Assembly: GCA_019455285.1 (NCBI GenBank) | Contig: JACFMS010000018.1 | Span: 1-64,000 of the forward strand | Direction of reading: 5' to 3' | Origin: Sphingomonadales bacterium | GTDB lineage: Bacteria; Pseudomonadota; Alphaproteobacteria; Sphingomonadales; Govanellaceae | DNA: 64,000 nt | Part shown: in pieces, positions 29,088 through 39,728 of the stretch | Numbering within the stretch: the first letter of the stretch is position 1 | How the letters are laid out: each line of letters opens with the position of its first letter | Notes under the pieces: generated by a model | Told to the model about the DNA's origin: nothing | Databases searched by the model: none | The model's input: only the letters and a program-made list of their open reading frames with translations | Program-made: the position numbers and the translations under genes

Positions 29088-29794
29088 ACGATTTCAGCGA
29101 TGCCTTCGCCACCGCCCTTGATCTGATGCGGTCGTTTGATCCTGCGTTTATTGAAATCGTCGCGTTGTCGCTGAAAGTCAGCGTTACCGCCGTGTTCTTC
29201 GCCGCGCTCCTCGGATTGCCGCTGGGCGCGCTCTTGGCGTTGAAGAAATTTCCCGGCCGCGGCATCGCAGTGGTGTTCCTTAATGCGCTGATGGGCCTGC
29301 CGCCGGTGGTGGTGGGTCTGGTGATATACCTGATGCTGTCGCGCGCCGGTCCGTTCGGCGTGTTCGGGCTCCTCTATACGCCAACCGCGATGATCGTTGC
29401 GCAAACCGTGCTGGTGCTGCCGATCATCGCCGCCATCGCCCGCCAGACCATCGCCGATCTGCATACGGAATATGCCGATCAGTTGAAGTCCTTGGGCGCG
29501 CGCGAGGGACAGATGATCCTCACCCTGCTGGCGGAGGGACGATCGAGCCTGTTGACCGCACTTCTCGCTGGTTTCGGCCGCGCCATCGCCGAGGTCGGCG
29601 CGGTGATGGTCGTCGGCGGCAACATCGACCATTACACCCGCACCATGACCACCGCCATCGCGCTCGAAACCAGCAAGGGCAACTTGAGTCTCGCCATGGC
29701 CTTAGGCATGTTGCTCATTCTCTTGACCATTGCCGTCAACGCCGCCGCCTTCGGCTTGCGCCGGCGCTTCTCGTTGTTGGGCGGCGCGTCATGA
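29084..29794 (+). CDS. tupB: Tungstate ABC transporter permease TupB
   Basis: 236 residues with about five membrane helices (for example ALSLKVSVTAVFFAALLG, LMGLPPVVVGLVIYLML, LILLTIAVNAAAFGL) and the ABC permease loop near SLGAREGQMIL, followed by GRAIAEVGAVMVVGGNI, the TupB/ModB-like EAA segment. It is followed by the ATPase and the binding protein, each overlapping by four bases. Assignment to tungstate rests on the partner TupA. Confidence 0.88.
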   Translation: MNDFSDAFATALDLMRSFDPAFIEIVALSLKVSVTAVFFAALLGLPLGALLALKKFPGRGIAVVFLNALMGLPPVVVGLVIYLMLSRAGPFGVFGLLYTPTAMIVAQTVLVLPIIAAIARQTIADLHTEYADQLKSLGAREGQMILTLLAEGRSSLLTALLAGFGRAIAEVGAVMVVGGNIDHYTRTMTTAIALETSKGNLSLAMALGMLLILLTIAVNAAAFGLRRRFSLLGGAS

Positions 29795-30519
29795 GCGGCG
29801 CGCTCTTGCCGTTGCGGCTGGAGGGCCTGTCGTTCGTCGCCGGCGATCGCCTTGTGGTGGATCACATCACCGCTGACATTGCGCCGGATCGCATCACCGT
29901 GGTCTTGGGTCACAATGGCGCCGGCAAAAGCATGTTGATGCGGCTCTGTCATGGCTTGATGTCGCCCACCGCCGGCGCCATCCGCTGGCAAGGCCGCGAG
30001 GCGGCGTCGCTGACGGCGGAGGATATCGCGCGTCGGCAGTCCATGGTCTTTCACCTGCCGGTGCTGTTGCGCCGCACGGTGCGGCAGAATCTGAGCTTTC
30101 CCTTGCAGTTGCGCGGCGTGACCGTAGCGCAGAGGCGCAAGCGCGTCGACGAGGTGATCGCCGAAACCGGCCTTGGGCCTTTGGCCGATCGTCCGGCGCG
30201 GGCGTTATCGGCGGGCGAGCAGCAGTTGGCGGCCATCGCCCGCGCCTGGGTGACCAGGCCCGACATTCTGTTTCTTGACGAACCGACTACCCACCTTGAT
30301 CCCGGCGCGGTGGCCCGCGCCGAAAAAATTCTGCTCGGCATTCGCCGCGCCGGCGCTACCATCATGTTGGCCACCCACGATCTTGCCCAGGCGCGCCGCA
30401 TCGCCGATCAGGTGCTGTTTCTCGCTGGCGGACGATTGTTGGAAGACCGCCCGGCGAAAGATTTCTTCACCGCGCCCTTGACCGAAGAAGCGCGGCGTTT
30501 TCTGGAAGGCCGATTGTGA
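29791..30519 (+). CDS. tupC: Tungstate ABC transporter ATP-binding protein TupC
   Basis: 242 residues: Walker A GHNGAGKSMLM, Q-loop MVFHLPVLLRRTV, signature ALSAGEQQLAAIARAW, Walker B DILFLDEPTTHLDP and switch His in MLATHDLAQ. The C-terminal regulatory domain of ModC is absent, as in TupC. It energises TupB uptake. The start overlaps tupB and the end overlaps tupA. Confidence 0.9.
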   Translation: MSGALLPLRLEGLSFVAGDRLVVDHITADIAPDRITVVLGHNGAGKSMLMRLCHGLMSPTAGAIRWQGREAASLTAEDIARRQSMVFHLPVLLRRTVRQNLSFPLQLRGVTVAQRRKRVDEVIAETGLGPLADRPARALSAGEQQLAAIARAWVTRPDILFLDEPTTHLDPGAVARAEKILLGIRRAGATIMLATHDLAQARRIADQVLFLAGGRLLEDRPAKDFFTAPLTEEARRFLEGRL

Positions 30520-31358
30520 GGGAAAAACCGATCATGCGCAGATGGAATTTTATCGCCGTGCTTATTGCCGCGCTGATCTTCTTGCCGTTGCGCGTCGCGG
30601 CGGCGGATTTGCTGTTGGTGAGCACCACCTCCACGGAAAACTCCGGCCTGTTTTCCTATCTCTTGCCGAAGTTCACCGCCGCCACGGGTATCAAGGTTCA
30701 TGTGGTCGCCGTCGGCACCGGCCAAGCCTTAAAGATCGGCGAGCGCGGCGATGCCGACGTGCTCCTGGTGCATGACAAGCCGTCGGAGCTCGCCTTCGTC
30801 GCCGCGGGCTACGGCATCGACCGGCGGCAGGTGATGTACAACGATTTCGTCATCGTCGGCCCCGCCGCCGACCCGGCTGGCGTCGCCAAGGCGGCATCGG
30901 CGACGGCCGCTTTTGCCCGCATCCGCGCCGCGAAAGCCCCCTTCATTTCCCGCGGCGATGAGTCCGGCACCCATAAGCTGGAAGGGCGGTTGTGGGCGGC
31001 CCTTGACCTTCGTCCGCAAAGTGGCGGCGATGGTTGGTACCGGTCCATCGGCGCCGGCATGGGCGCCGCCTTGAACATGGCGGCGGCGAGCGATGCCTAT
31101 ACCCTGTCCGACCGCGGCACCTGGCTCAGTTTTCAAAACCGCCGCAACCTTACCGTACTCTATGACGGCGATCCGGCGCTGTTTAATCAATACGCCCTGA
31201 TCTTGGTCAATCCGGCGCGCCATCCCCACGTGCATGTTACGGAGGCTCGCAGGCTGATGGACTGGCTGATCTCGGCCGAGGGGCAGGCCGCCATCGCCAG
31301 TTTCAAGATCGGCGGACAAAGTCTTTTCATCCCCAACTACGGCAAGGAGACGCCATGA
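30516..31358 (+). CDS. tupA: Tungstate-binding periplasmic protein TupA
   Basis: 280 residues from a GTG overlapping tupC; an ATG at 30534 gives a cleaner signal peptide (FIAVLIAALIFLPLRVAAA). The mature N-terminus has LLLVSTTSTENSGL, the TupA ligand motif (TTST-x-x-SGL), unlike ModA. Further family stretches are GDADVLLVHD, FVIVGPAADPAG, ISRGDESGTHKLE and YTLSDRGTW. TupA binds tungstate far more tightly than molybdate in known cases; WtpA would lack this motif. Binding selectivity here is inferred. Confidence 0.9.
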   Translation: MREKPIMRRWNFIAVLIAALIFLPLRVAAADLLLVSTTSTENSGLFSYLLPKFTAATGIKVHVVAVGTGQALKIGERGDADVLLVHDKPSELAFVAAGYGIDRRQVMYNDFVIVGPAADPAGVAKAASATAAFARIRAAKAPFISRGDESGTHKLEGRLWAALDLRPQSGGDGWYRSIGAGMGAALNMAAASDAYTLSDRGTWLSFQNRRNLTVLYDGDPALFNQYALILVNPARHPHVHVTEARRLMDWLISAEGQAAIASFKIGGQSLFIPNYGKETP

Positions 31359-32614
31359 CCGAGACCTGCGGCGACTGCTTTTCCGGCCCCGGCCAACAGA
31401 TCACCGCTGGCGCGGCCCTGGCCCGCTTGAAGGCGCAAGCGCAGCCGGTGACGGCGGCGGAAACCGTGCCGTTGACCGCTGCCGCCAGGCGCATCCTGGC
31501 GGAAGCGCCGGCGGCAGTGCGGCCCATTCCGGCCTATGACAATTCGGCGGTGGACGGCTACGCCTTTCGCCATGATCCCCGCCTTACCCGCTTTAAAGTC
31601 ATCGGCCGGGCGGCGGCGGGCCACCCCTTCGCTGGCGCGCTCGGACCGGGCGAGGCGGTGCGCATTTTCACCGGTGCGGCGATGCCGGAGGGCGCCGATA
31701 CCGTCGCCATGCAGGAAGTGGCCACAACGGACGGCTCTTGGGTGACCCTGCCTGCCGGTCTTGCCGCCGGCGACAACCGCCGCTTCGCCGGCGAGGACGT
31801 GCGGGCGGGCGACCGGCCGCTGGCGGCGAGAACCCGGCTGCGGCCCCAGGAGGTCGCCCTTCTTGCCGCCATGGGCGTGCCGGAAGTATCAGTCCACCGC
31901 CGGCTGTCGGTCGCGGTTTTTTCCTCGGGCGATGAAATTCGCGAGCCGGGATCGCCCTTGCCGCCGGGCGGGGTTTATGACGCCAACCGTTATTTTCTGC
32001 GCGCTTGTTTGACCACTTGGGGCCATGAGGTGCATGACCTCGGCATTCTCGCCGATGACCGCGCCGTGGTTGCCAAGGCACTCCTTGAGGCGGCCGAGGC
32101 TTATGACGTGGTGCTGACCTCCGCCGGCGCGTCGCAAGGCGATGAAGACCACATCGTGCGCACGGTGGAAAGCCACGGCAAGCTGCACTTCTGGCGGCTC
32201 GCCATCAAGCCGGGCCGACCTCTGGCGCTGGGCAATCTGGGCCGCGCCGCCTTCATCGGTCTGCCCGGCAACCCGGTGGCGGTGGCGCTATGCCTGCTGC
32301 GCTTTGCCCGCCCGGTGCTGGAGGTGATGGCTGGCGCGAAATGGCCGGAACCGATGCCGAGCCTCATCCCCGCCGCCTTCGCCATGACCAAAAAGGCGGG
32401 ACGGCGCGAATTCCTGCGCGGCCGCCGCCGCGTAACCGATCGTGGCGTAGTGGTCGACCGCTTCGCGCTCGACGGCTCGGGGATCATCTCGTCCCTCATC
32501 GCCGCCGACGGGTTTATCGAGCTGGACGAGGATCTCACCGAAATCAAGGTCGGCGATGCGGTCAGCTTTTTGCCGTTCAGCGAATTTGGTCTGCCCTTCG
32601 GCACGCCGGCCTAG
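31355..32614 (+). CDS. moeA: Molybdopterin molybdenumtransferase MoeA
   Basis: 419 residues with the MoeA motifs PAYDNSAVDGYAF, GHPFAGALGPGEAVRIFTGA (as FTGAAMPEGAD), SSGDEI, LTSAGASQGDEDH, and FIGLPGNPVAVALC. It inserts molybdate or tungstate into adenylated molybdopterin. As last gene of fdhBA-fdhD-mobA-tupBCA-moeA it completes metal uptake, metal insertion and MGD formation. It overlaps tupA by ATGA. A Cys-containing N-terminal tail (TETCGDCFSGPG) is unusual and not explained. Confidence 0.95.
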   Translation: MTETCGDCFSGPGQQITAGAALARLKAQAQPVTAAETVPLTAAARRILAEAPAAVRPIPAYDNSAVDGYAFRHDPRLTRFKVIGRAAAGHPFAGALGPGEAVRIFTGAAMPEGADTVAMQEVATTDGSWVTLPAGLAAGDNRRFAGEDVRAGDRPLAARTRLRPQEVALLAAMGVPEVSVHRRLSVAVFSSGDEIREPGSPLPPGGVYDANRYFLRACLTTWGHEVHDLGILADDRAVVAKALLEAAEAYDVVLTSAGASQGDEDHIVRTVESHGKLHFWRLAIKPGRPLALGNLGRAAFIGLPGNPVAVALCLLRFARPVLEVMAGAKWPEPMPSLIPAAFAMTKKAGRREFLRGRRRVTDRGVVVDRFALDGSGIISSLIAADGFIELDEDLTEIKVGDAVSFLPFSEFGLPFGTPA

Positions 32615-32739
32615 GGCCTGTTGAGGTTCATCGCCGGCGGTTTGACTCTTTCTGTCGCAATTTGTTTCCGCAGCTCGTTAGGCGCAATCCCATAGCGTGT
32701 GGTAATCTAGTGCTTTCCTCATAATATGGAGGCGTGATC

Positions 32740-33372
32740 ATGCGCACCCAATGGCTGATGGCGGCAATTCTCATGCCCGCCCTGTTGTTCTCCCCTGCGG
32801 TCATGGCGAAAGCGGCGGCGCCCATACTCGATCTTTTAGGAAATGCATCGGACAGCGCCCTTGATAAGCTGTCGAAGCCCGGCGCATTTTCCGCCGACAA
32901 AGCAATCCGCATCACCTTACCGGGCGCAAAGAAGCTCGGCGGGGTGATGAAATACACCGATAAATTGGGCGTCACCGATAAATTAAACGAGAACTTGAAC
33001 CGCGCGGCGGAAAGCGCGGCGGCGGCGGCAAAGCCAATCTTCCGCTCGGCGATCAACAAGATCACGTTGAAAGACGCGGCCGCCATCGTCACCGGCGGCG
33101 ATACCGCCGGCACGGAATATTTGCAGCGCAGTTCGGGCAGCGAGATCGAAGCGCAAATTCGTCCCTTGGTGTCATCGGCGCTGACCAAAAGCGGCGCCTT
33201 CAAGCAATTAAAATCCTTGCAGCAGCTGGGCATCAGCGAAGCGACATTGACCGATCATGTCACCCGCGGCGCGGCGAAGGGCATCTTCAAATACATGGGC
33301 GTGGAAGAAACCAAGCTGCGCGCCGATCCCTTGAAAGGCGTAAAATCGCTGTTGAAGGATTTCAAGCCTTAG
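32740..33372 (+). CDS. DUF4197 family exported protein
   Basis: 210 residues from the ATG at 32740, which has GGAGG eight bases upstream. A signal peptide (LMAAILMPALLFSPAVMA) leads into a mostly helical protein. The stretches NRAAESAAAAAKPIFRSAI, ITLKDAAAIVTGGDTAGTEY and KYMGVEETKLRADP match DUF4197, a periplasmic family of unknown function. It has its own promoter region of 125 bases and ends 15 bases from the convergent asparaginase gene. Confidence 0.85.
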   Translation: MRTQWLMAAILMPALLFSPAVMAKAAAPILDLLGNASDSALDKLSKPGAFSADKAIRITLPGAKKLGGVMKYTDKLGVTDKLNENLNRAAESAAAAAKPIFRSAINKITLKDAAAIVTGGDTAGTEYLQRSSGSEIEAQIRPLVSSALTKSGAFKQLKSLQQLGISEATLTDHVTRGAAKGIFKYMGVEETKLRADPLKGVKSLLKDFKP

Positions 33373-33387
33373 CAGTCGCTGCGACGC

Positions 33388-34362
33388 TTACTGAAATTGG
33401 GAAAAACGTTGCGCGATCGCAGCGCGATCGTCGCCGGCCATCAGGCCGACCATCAGCAAGAGACGCGCTTTAAGGCCGGACAGAAATCCCGCCGAAACGA
33501 ACCCGGCGGCGAGCAAGTCGCGCTCCGATCCGGGATAGCCATAGGTTGAGCGCAACACCGCACCTGCGCCGGTGCGCGAGGCGTAGACCACCGGCAGGCG
33601 CGACGCCAGCGCCGCCAGACGCGCTACCCATTCGGCGCGCACATGGCCGCCGCCCATGGCCTCGATAACCAGACCCTGATAGCCAAGATCCGCCACCTGG
33701 TCCAACAGACGGCCATCGTCGCCAAGCGTTGCCTTGATCAGCGCCACCGGTGGAAACTTTCCCTTGATGTCGATCGGCCCCCCGGTGCGCTGCGGCGGCC
33801 GAGAGCGCAGCCGCACCTCGCCTTCCGCCACCACCGCCACCGGGCCGAGCCCCGGCGAGGCGAACGCACCCAGACTGGAGGTGTGGGTTTTCGCCACATG
33901 AACCGCCGCGTGCGCTTCCTCGTTCATCACAACCAGCACGCCGAACCCGCGCGATTCAGCGGCAACTGCAACCCGCACCGCATTCAGGATATTGCTGGCA
34001 AAATCGCTGCCGGGCTGAACCGGCGCGCGCATCGCGCCGGTGACGACCACCGGCCTGTCCTGAGGGAGCAGAAGATCAAGCCCGAACGCCACTTCCTCCA
34101 AGGCGTCGGTGCCCATGGTGATGACCACGCCGTCGGCGTCATGGACCGCGCCAATACGGTCGCGCAAGGTCAAGAGAATATCGAGGTCAAGGCTGGAGCT
34201 GGCCAGGAGCGAGAGGTTTTCCACCCGGATGTCGGCGAGGTCGGCGAGGCCGGGCGCCATGGCCAGCAGCGCCTCGCCGCCGGCCGCCGGCACCAATCCG
34301 GCGGCCGAGGACATGGTGGAAATGGTGCCGCCTAATGTTAGAAATAAAACACGCGGTTTCAT
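33388..34362 (-). CDS. L-asparaginase family protein
   Basis: 324 residues from the ATG at 34362; the frame continues upstream only by reading through the tRNA gene, which is an artefact. It has FLTLGGTISTMSS with the first catalytic Thr, VITMGTDALEEVAF with the second Thr-Asp pair, TGAMRAPVQPGSDFASN, and KTHTSSLGAFASPG. There is no clear signal peptide, so a cytoplasmic type I-like enzyme is likely. It lies directly downstream of tRNA-Thr and may share its transcript. Confidence 0.88.
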   Translation of the reverse strand: MKPRVLFLTLGGTISTMSSAAGLVPAAGGEALLAMAPGLADLADIRVENLSLLASSSLDLDILLTLRDRIGAVHDADGVVITMGTDALEEVAFGLDLLLPQDRPVVVTGAMRAPVQPGSDFASNILNAVRVAVAAESRGFGVLVVMNEEAHAAVHVAKTHTSSLGAFASPGLGPVAVVAEGEVRLRSRPPQRTGGPIDIKGKFPPVALIKATLGDDGRLLDQVADLGYQGLVIEAMGGGHVRAEWVARLAALASRLPVVYASRTGAGAVLRSTYGYPGSERDLLAAGFVSAGFLSGLKARLLLMVGLMAGDDRAAIAQRFSQFQ

Positions 34363-34382
34363 GATCTTGGATATTTTGGAAA

Positions 34383-34457
34383 TGGTGCTGCTGAGTGGAA
34401 TCGAACCACCGACCCCGTCCTTACCAAGGACGTGCTCTACCCCTGAGCTACAGCAGC
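34383..34457 (-). tRNA. tRNA-Thr (anticodon GGT)
   Basis: On the minus strand the gene starts GCTGCTGTAGCTCAGG. It has a 7-base acceptor stem (GCTGCTG with CAGCAGC), the anticodon stem-loop CGTCC-TTGGTAA-GGACG with anticodon GGT, the T loop GGTTCGATTCC and an encoded CCA end. It is 75 bases long. Confidence 0.97.
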
Positions 34458-34617
34458 GTAGCCGGCCACGAAAGTGCGCCCGGCGGGGCGGCGAAAAACG
34501 CGGTGAACCTGCCACAGACCCCCGCCAAGCGCAAGGTTTTTTGCCGCCCCGGCAGCACCGCGACGGCGGCCGTCGTTTCATGCTATAAAGAGCCGGCAAT
34601 AGGGATGCCGCCTGATC

Positions 34618-34794
34618 ATGAGTGAGCCTAAAACACCCAAATCCGCCAAGTCGTTGCCGGGAAATCCGCCGCCGCCATCCGAGCGCGCGGAACGCCTCAA
34701 GGCGGCGTTGCGGGAGAACTTGCAGCGCCGCAAGGCGCAAGACCGCGCCCGCCGCCAGCCGGATCAGACCGAAACCGGGCCAAACAGGCCCTAG
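34618..34794 (+). CDS. Small conserved basic protein (58 residues)
   Basis: ATG at 34618 to TAG at 34792-34794. The sequence starts MSEPKTPKSAKSLPGNPPPP and continues SERAERLKAALRENLQRRKAQ, a Pro-rich head and a basic amphipathic helix. I recall short proteins with this RAERLxAALRxNLxRRKAQ helix upstream of murA or dcd in many alphaproteobacteria. Coding in this frame runs without a stop through a region without other genes. Function unknown; the Arg-rich helix could bind RNA or DNA. Confidence 0.72.
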   Translation: MSEPKTPKSAKSLPGNPPPPSERAERLKAALRENLQRRKAQDRARRQPDQTETGPNRP

Positions 34795-34857
34795 CGCTGC
34801 CCGCCCCCATCAAGTAAAAGGCGAAGCCGGAACACTGGAAGAGCGGGCGGGGTGATC

Positions 34858-35412
34858 ATGGCCATCATGTCGGACAAGTGGATTAGGGCGCAGGCGCAGG
34901 AAAACGGCATGATCGAGCCCTTCGTCGATCGCCAGCGCCGGGAAGGGACCATCTCCTTTGGCCTGTCGTCCTACGGCTATGACGCCCGGGTGGCCAACGA
35001 GTTCAAAATCTTCACCAATGTCAATTCGGCGGTGGTCGACCCCAAGGACTTCTCCCGCGACAGCTTCGTCGACCGGGTGGCGGAGGTGTGCATCATCCCG
35101 CCCAATTCCTTCGCGCTGGCGCGCACCGTGGAGTATTTCCGCATCCCCCGCGACGTGCTGGTGATCTGCCTGGGCAAATCGACCTACGCGCGGTGCGGCA
35201 TCATCGTCAACGTCACGCCTTTGGAGCCCGGCTGGGAGGGCCATGTGACCCTGGAATTTTCCAACACCACGCCGCTGCCGGCCAAGATCTACGCCAATGA
35301 AGGTGCCTGCCAGTTCCTGTTCCTGCAGGGCAACGAGCCGTGCGAGGTCTCCTACGCCGACCGTGCCGGCAAATACATGGGCCAGCAGGGCGTCACCCTG
35401 CCCAAGCTCTAG
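34858..35412 (+). CDS. dcd: dCTP deaminase
   Basis: 184 residues from ATG 34858 (GGGCGGGG upstream); a GTG at 34852 is also in frame. Signature stretches are [39 protein letters not shown], and [20 protein letters not shown] (as PLEPGWEGH and [11 protein letters not shown]), with the catalytic Glu in the last. It deaminates dCTP to dUTP, feeding dTMP synthesis. murA follows after 7 bases. Confidence 0.96.
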   Translation: MAIMSDKWIRAQAQENGMIEPFVDRQRREGTISFGLSSYGYDARVANEFKIFTNVNSAVVDPKDFSRDSFVDRVAEVCIIPPNSFALARTVEYFRIPRDVLVICLGKSTYARCGIIVNVTPLEPGWEGHVTLEFSNTTPLPAKIYANEGACQFLFLQGNEPCEVSYADRAGKYMGQQGVTLPKL

Positions 35413-35419
35413 GATAGCC

Positions 35420-36697
<1,278 letters not shown>

Positions 36698-36699
36698 CC

Positions 36700-37182
36700 A
36701 TGAGCGAGGCGGCAACCAAAGTTAAGCCCACCACCGGATACGGCCTGAAGCTGCGGGCCGAGACGGCCGAGGACATCACCGTCTTCGCCGCCGTGCTGCA
36801 GGATGCCGTCACCGTGGTCGGCGACATGACGTTCCGCCCCGGCGAACGGCGCTTCGTGGTCATGCTCAACCGCTACCTGTGGGAGCAGGAGCCGGTGGAC
36901 GCCGCGCTTGATCGCTGCATGCGCATCCGCACCGGGCTTCACTTCGACGGCGTATTGAAGGTCGCCGTGCTCGGCATCCCGCAAACCGTGCCCTCCAAGG
37001 TGCTGGAGCTGTTGACCATCGAATGCGAGGAGCGGCCGGACGCCAGCGCCACCCTTTATCTGTTCTTCGCCGGCGGCGGCATCATCCGCCTGGACGCCGA
37101 ATGCATCGACGCCTACCTGACCGACATCGGCGAGCCGTGGCCGGCGCGTTGCCGCCCTTGCCATGCGGTGGATACCGAATAA
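36700..37182 (+). CDS. DUF2948 family protein
   Basis: 160 residues, ATG two bases after murA. The pattern LKLRAETAEDITVFAAVLQDA, FRPGERRFVVMLNRYLWE, LLTIECEERPDASATLYLFFAGGG and IRLDAECIDAYLTDIG (seen in parts) is that of DUF2948, found between murA and hisD in alphaproteobacteria. Predicted soluble, alpha/beta. Function unknown. Confidence 0.85.
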   Translation: MSEAATKVKPTTGYGLKLRAETAEDITVFAAVLQDAVTVVGDMTFRPGERRFVVMLNRYLWEQEPVDAALDRCMRIRTGLHFDGVLKVAVLGIPQTVPSKVLELLTIECEERPDASATLYLFFAGGGIIRLDAECIDAYLTDIGEPWPARCRPCHAVDTE

Positions 37183-37276
37183 CCGCCGTTGGCACTGGCT
37201 TCTTAGCGAAACTTTCCGTAAATAGAGCGTACCTTTTGCCGGGCAATGTCGTGCCTGGAGCTATGGAGTATTGGGG

Positions 37277-37939
37277 GTGAACGCAACAGACCCCATGGTG
37301 ATCGCCCTGCCCAAGGGGCGGATTTTGAAGGAAGTCATGCCGATCCTGAAGCGGGCCGGCATTGTGCCGGAGGCTGCCTTTGACGACCCCGATAGCCGAC
37401 AGCTCTCCTTCGCCACCAATCATCCGGGGCTAAAGATCATCCGGGTCAGAAGCTTTGATGTGGCGACCTTCGTCGCCTTCGGCGCGGCCCAGCTGGGGGT
37501 AGCCGGCAACGATGTGCTGATGGAATTCGACTATCGGGAAATCTATGCTCCCCTCGACCTCAAGATCGGCCATTGCCGCCTGGCGGTGGCCGAGCCCAAG
37601 GAATTGTCCGAGCATGACGATCCGAAAAAGTGGAGCCACGTACGGGTCGCCACCAAATATCCCAACGTCACCCGCCGCCACTTCGCGGCGCGCGGCGTTC
37701 AGGCCGAATGCATCAAGTTGAACGGCGCCATGGAGCTGGCGCCGACGCTGGGCTTGTGCAAGCGCATCGTCGATCTGGTCAGCACCGGCGCCACCTTGAA
37801 GGCCAACGGGTTGGTGGAAGTGGAGACCATCGCCGACATCACCTCGCGCCTTATCATCAACCGCACCGCGTTCAAGACCCGCTCGCGGGAGGTGTCTTAT
37901 TGGTTGAAGAAATTTCAAGGGGCGCTCGATGGCGCGTAA
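37277..37939 (+). CDS. hisG: ATP phosphoribosyltransferase, short form (HisG-S)
   Basis: 220 residues from GTG 37277 (GGAG about eight bases upstream; TTG 37271 also possible). It makes phosphoribosyl-ATP, the first histidine step. Seen are [36 protein letters not shown], and [16 protein letters not shown] with [14 protein letters not shown], the PRPP loop. The C-terminal regulatory domain is missing, so it needs HisZ, which is not in this window. It overlaps hisD by 11 bases. Confidence 0.95.
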   Translation: MNATDPMVIALPKGRILKEVMPILKRAGIVPEAAFDDPDSRQLSFATNHPGLKIIRVRSFDVATFVAFGAAQLGVAGNDVLMEFDYREIYAPLDLKIGHCRLAVAEPKELSEHDDPKKWSHVRVATKYPNVTRRHFAARGVQAECIKLNGAMELAPTLGLCKRIVDLVSTGATLKANGLVEVETIADITSRLIINRTAFKTRSREVSYWLKKFQGALDGA

Positions 37940-39221
37940 CTTCGACGCCCGCCGGCCGGGATTTGATCAGGAGTTTCGCGCCTTCCTGGCGGAGAAGCGC
38001 GAGCAAGCAGCGGCGGTGGGCGATGCTGTGCGCGCCATCATCGCTGACGTGCGGGCGCAGGGCGATGCGGCGCTCGCCGACTACACGGCGCGATTTGATC
38101 GCGTCGATATCGCCAAGCTGGGATTGCAGATCGCGCCAAGCGAGATCAAATCCGCTCGCCAATCCGTGGACGCCGAAACGTTGCGCGCCTTGCAGATGGC
38201 GGCAGAGCGTATTGCCGATTTTCACCGCCGGCAACTGCCCGCTGATCTGCGGTATGTCGATGACGCCGGTGTCACGCTCGGTTATCGCTGGACGCCGATT
38301 GCCGCGGTTGGCATCTACGTGCCGGGCGGCAAGGCAAGTTATCCAAGCTCGGTGTTGATGAACGCCATTCCGGCCAAGGTCGCCGGCGTGTCGCGCCTGG
38401 TGATGGTGGCGCCGACGCCCGATGGTCATCTTAACCCTTATGTGCTGGCCGCCGCCGAGATCGCCGGCGTTGACGAGATTTACCGCGTCGGCGGCGCGCA
38501 GGCCGTCTCCGCGCTCGCCTTCGGTACCAAGACCATTGCCGCCGTCGACAAGATCACCGGCCCCGGCAATGCGTACGTCGCCGAAGCCAAGCGCCAGGTG
38601 TTCGGCGTCGTCGGCATCGACATGATCGCCGGACCGTCGGAGATCGTGGTGGTGGCCGACGGCCGGAACAACCCGGCGTGGATCGCCGCCGATCTGTTGT
38701 CGCAGGCCGAGCACGACGAAGACGCGCAAGCCATTTTGATCACCGACGACGCCGCATTCGCCACGGCGGTGGCGGCGGCGGTGGAATCGCAGCTGGCAAC
38801 GCTTGATCGCGCCGCCATCGCGCGAACGAGCTGGCAGCGTCACGGCGCGGTGATCATTGTCCCGTCGCTTGACGCCGCAGCAACGATCGTCGACGCCATC
38901 GCGCCCGAGCATTTGGAGCTGGCGGTGGCCGATGCAGAAGCGCTGCTGTTAAAAATTAAAAACGCCGGCGCGGTGTTCCTCGGCCGCCATGCGCCGGAGG
39001 CCATCGGCGATTATGTGGCCGGACCCAATCACGTGCTGCCCACCTCGGGCAGCGCGCGCTTTTCCTCGGGCCTGTCCGTCACTGACTTTATGAAGCGCAC
39101 CACCATCGTCGGCGGCGACGGCCAAAGCCTGGCCGCCATCGGGCCTGCCGCCGCGCGGCTCGCCGATGCCGAAGGATTGGGCGCGCATGCGCTGTCCGTG
39201 ACCTTGCGCTTGAAGACGTGA
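37929..39221 (+). CDS. hisD: Histidinol dehydrogenase
   Basis: 430 residues. Seen are [61 protein letters not shown], the zinc ligands in [12 protein letters not shown], the catalytic IAPEHLEL pair and [14 protein letters not shown]. It oxidises histidinol to histidine with two NAD. Overlap with hisG suggests coupled translation. Confidence 0.96.
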   Translation: MARNFDARRPGFDQEFRAFLAEKREQAAAVGDAVRAIIADVRAQGDAALADYTARFDRVDIAKLGLQIAPSEIKSARQSVDAETLRALQMAAERIADFHRRQLPADLRYVDDAGVTLGYRWTPIAAVGIYVPGGKASYPSSVLMNAIPAKVAGVSRLVMVAPTPDGHLNPYVLAAAEIAGVDEIYRVGGAQAVSALAFGTKTIAAVDKITGPGNAYVAEAKRQVFGVVGIDMIAGPSEIVVVADGRNNPAWIAADLLSQAEHDEDAQAILITDDAAFATAVAAAVESQLATLDRAAIARTSWQRHGAVIIVPSLDAAATIVDAIAPEHLELAVADAEALLLKIKNAGAVFLGRHAPEAIGDYVAGPNHVLPTSGSARFSSGLSVTDFMKRTTIVGGDGQSLAAIGPAAARLADAEGLGAHALSVTLRLKT

Positions 39222-39224
39222 GCC

Positions 39225-39728
39225 ATGAGCGGCGGCGACGGCAGACGCGCGGTGAAGCGCATCACCGACTTGAAGCTGGATGAGAGGTCCATCATCCGCC
39301 GCAACGCCGATATCGAACACGAACGCCGGGTCGCCATCTTCGATCTTTTGGAAGATAATTTCTTCGCGCCGAAAACGTCCTATGCTGACAACTACGAGGG
39401 ACCGTTTCGCGTCATCCTGCGCATCGAGGACAATCGTCTGGCGCTTGACATTAAGAATCACGAGGATGCGATCCTGGAGACGGTGGTGCTGCCGCTCACG
39501 CCGTTCCGCCGCATCATTAAGGAATATTTCCTGATCTGCGACAGCTATTTCAAGGCCATCAAGACCGCGAGCCCGCGCCAGATCGAGGCCATCGACATGG
39601 GCCGCCGCGGTCTTCATAACGAGGGCTCGGAACTGTTGCGCGAACGGCTGGCCGAGAAGGTGGAGATCGATCACGACACCTCGCGGCGACTTTTTACCCT
39701 GCTGTGCGTCCTGCAAATTCGTGCGTGA
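39225..39728 (+). CDS. UPF0262 family protein
   Basis: 167 residues starting three bases after hisD. It matches UPF0262, a family restricted to alphaproteobacteria and usually next to hisD: IIRRNADIEHERRVAIFDL, YEGPFRVILRIEDNRLALDI, LTPFRRIIKEYFLICDSY (quoted in parts) and a C-terminal GSELLRERLAEKVEID-DTSRRLFTLL. Highly charged and soluble. Function unknown. Confidence 0.88.
   Translation: MSGGDGRRAVKRITDLKLDERSIIRRNADIEHERRVAIFDLLEDNFFAPKTSYADNYEGPFRVILRIEDNRLALDIKNHEDAILETVVLPLTPFRRIIKEYFLICDSYFKAIKTASPRQIEAIDMGRRGLHNEGSELLRERLAEKVEIDHDTSRRLFTLLCVLQIRA

Noticed and set aside
34363-34740. N-terminal extension of the asparaginase frame
   Set aside because: It reads through the complete tRNA-Thr gene; asparaginase similarity starts at the Met at 34362.
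35297-35419. Longer MurA start inside dcd
   Set aside because: The upstream part is the shifted frame of dcd; the MurA family begins at MDSIVIRGG (35420).
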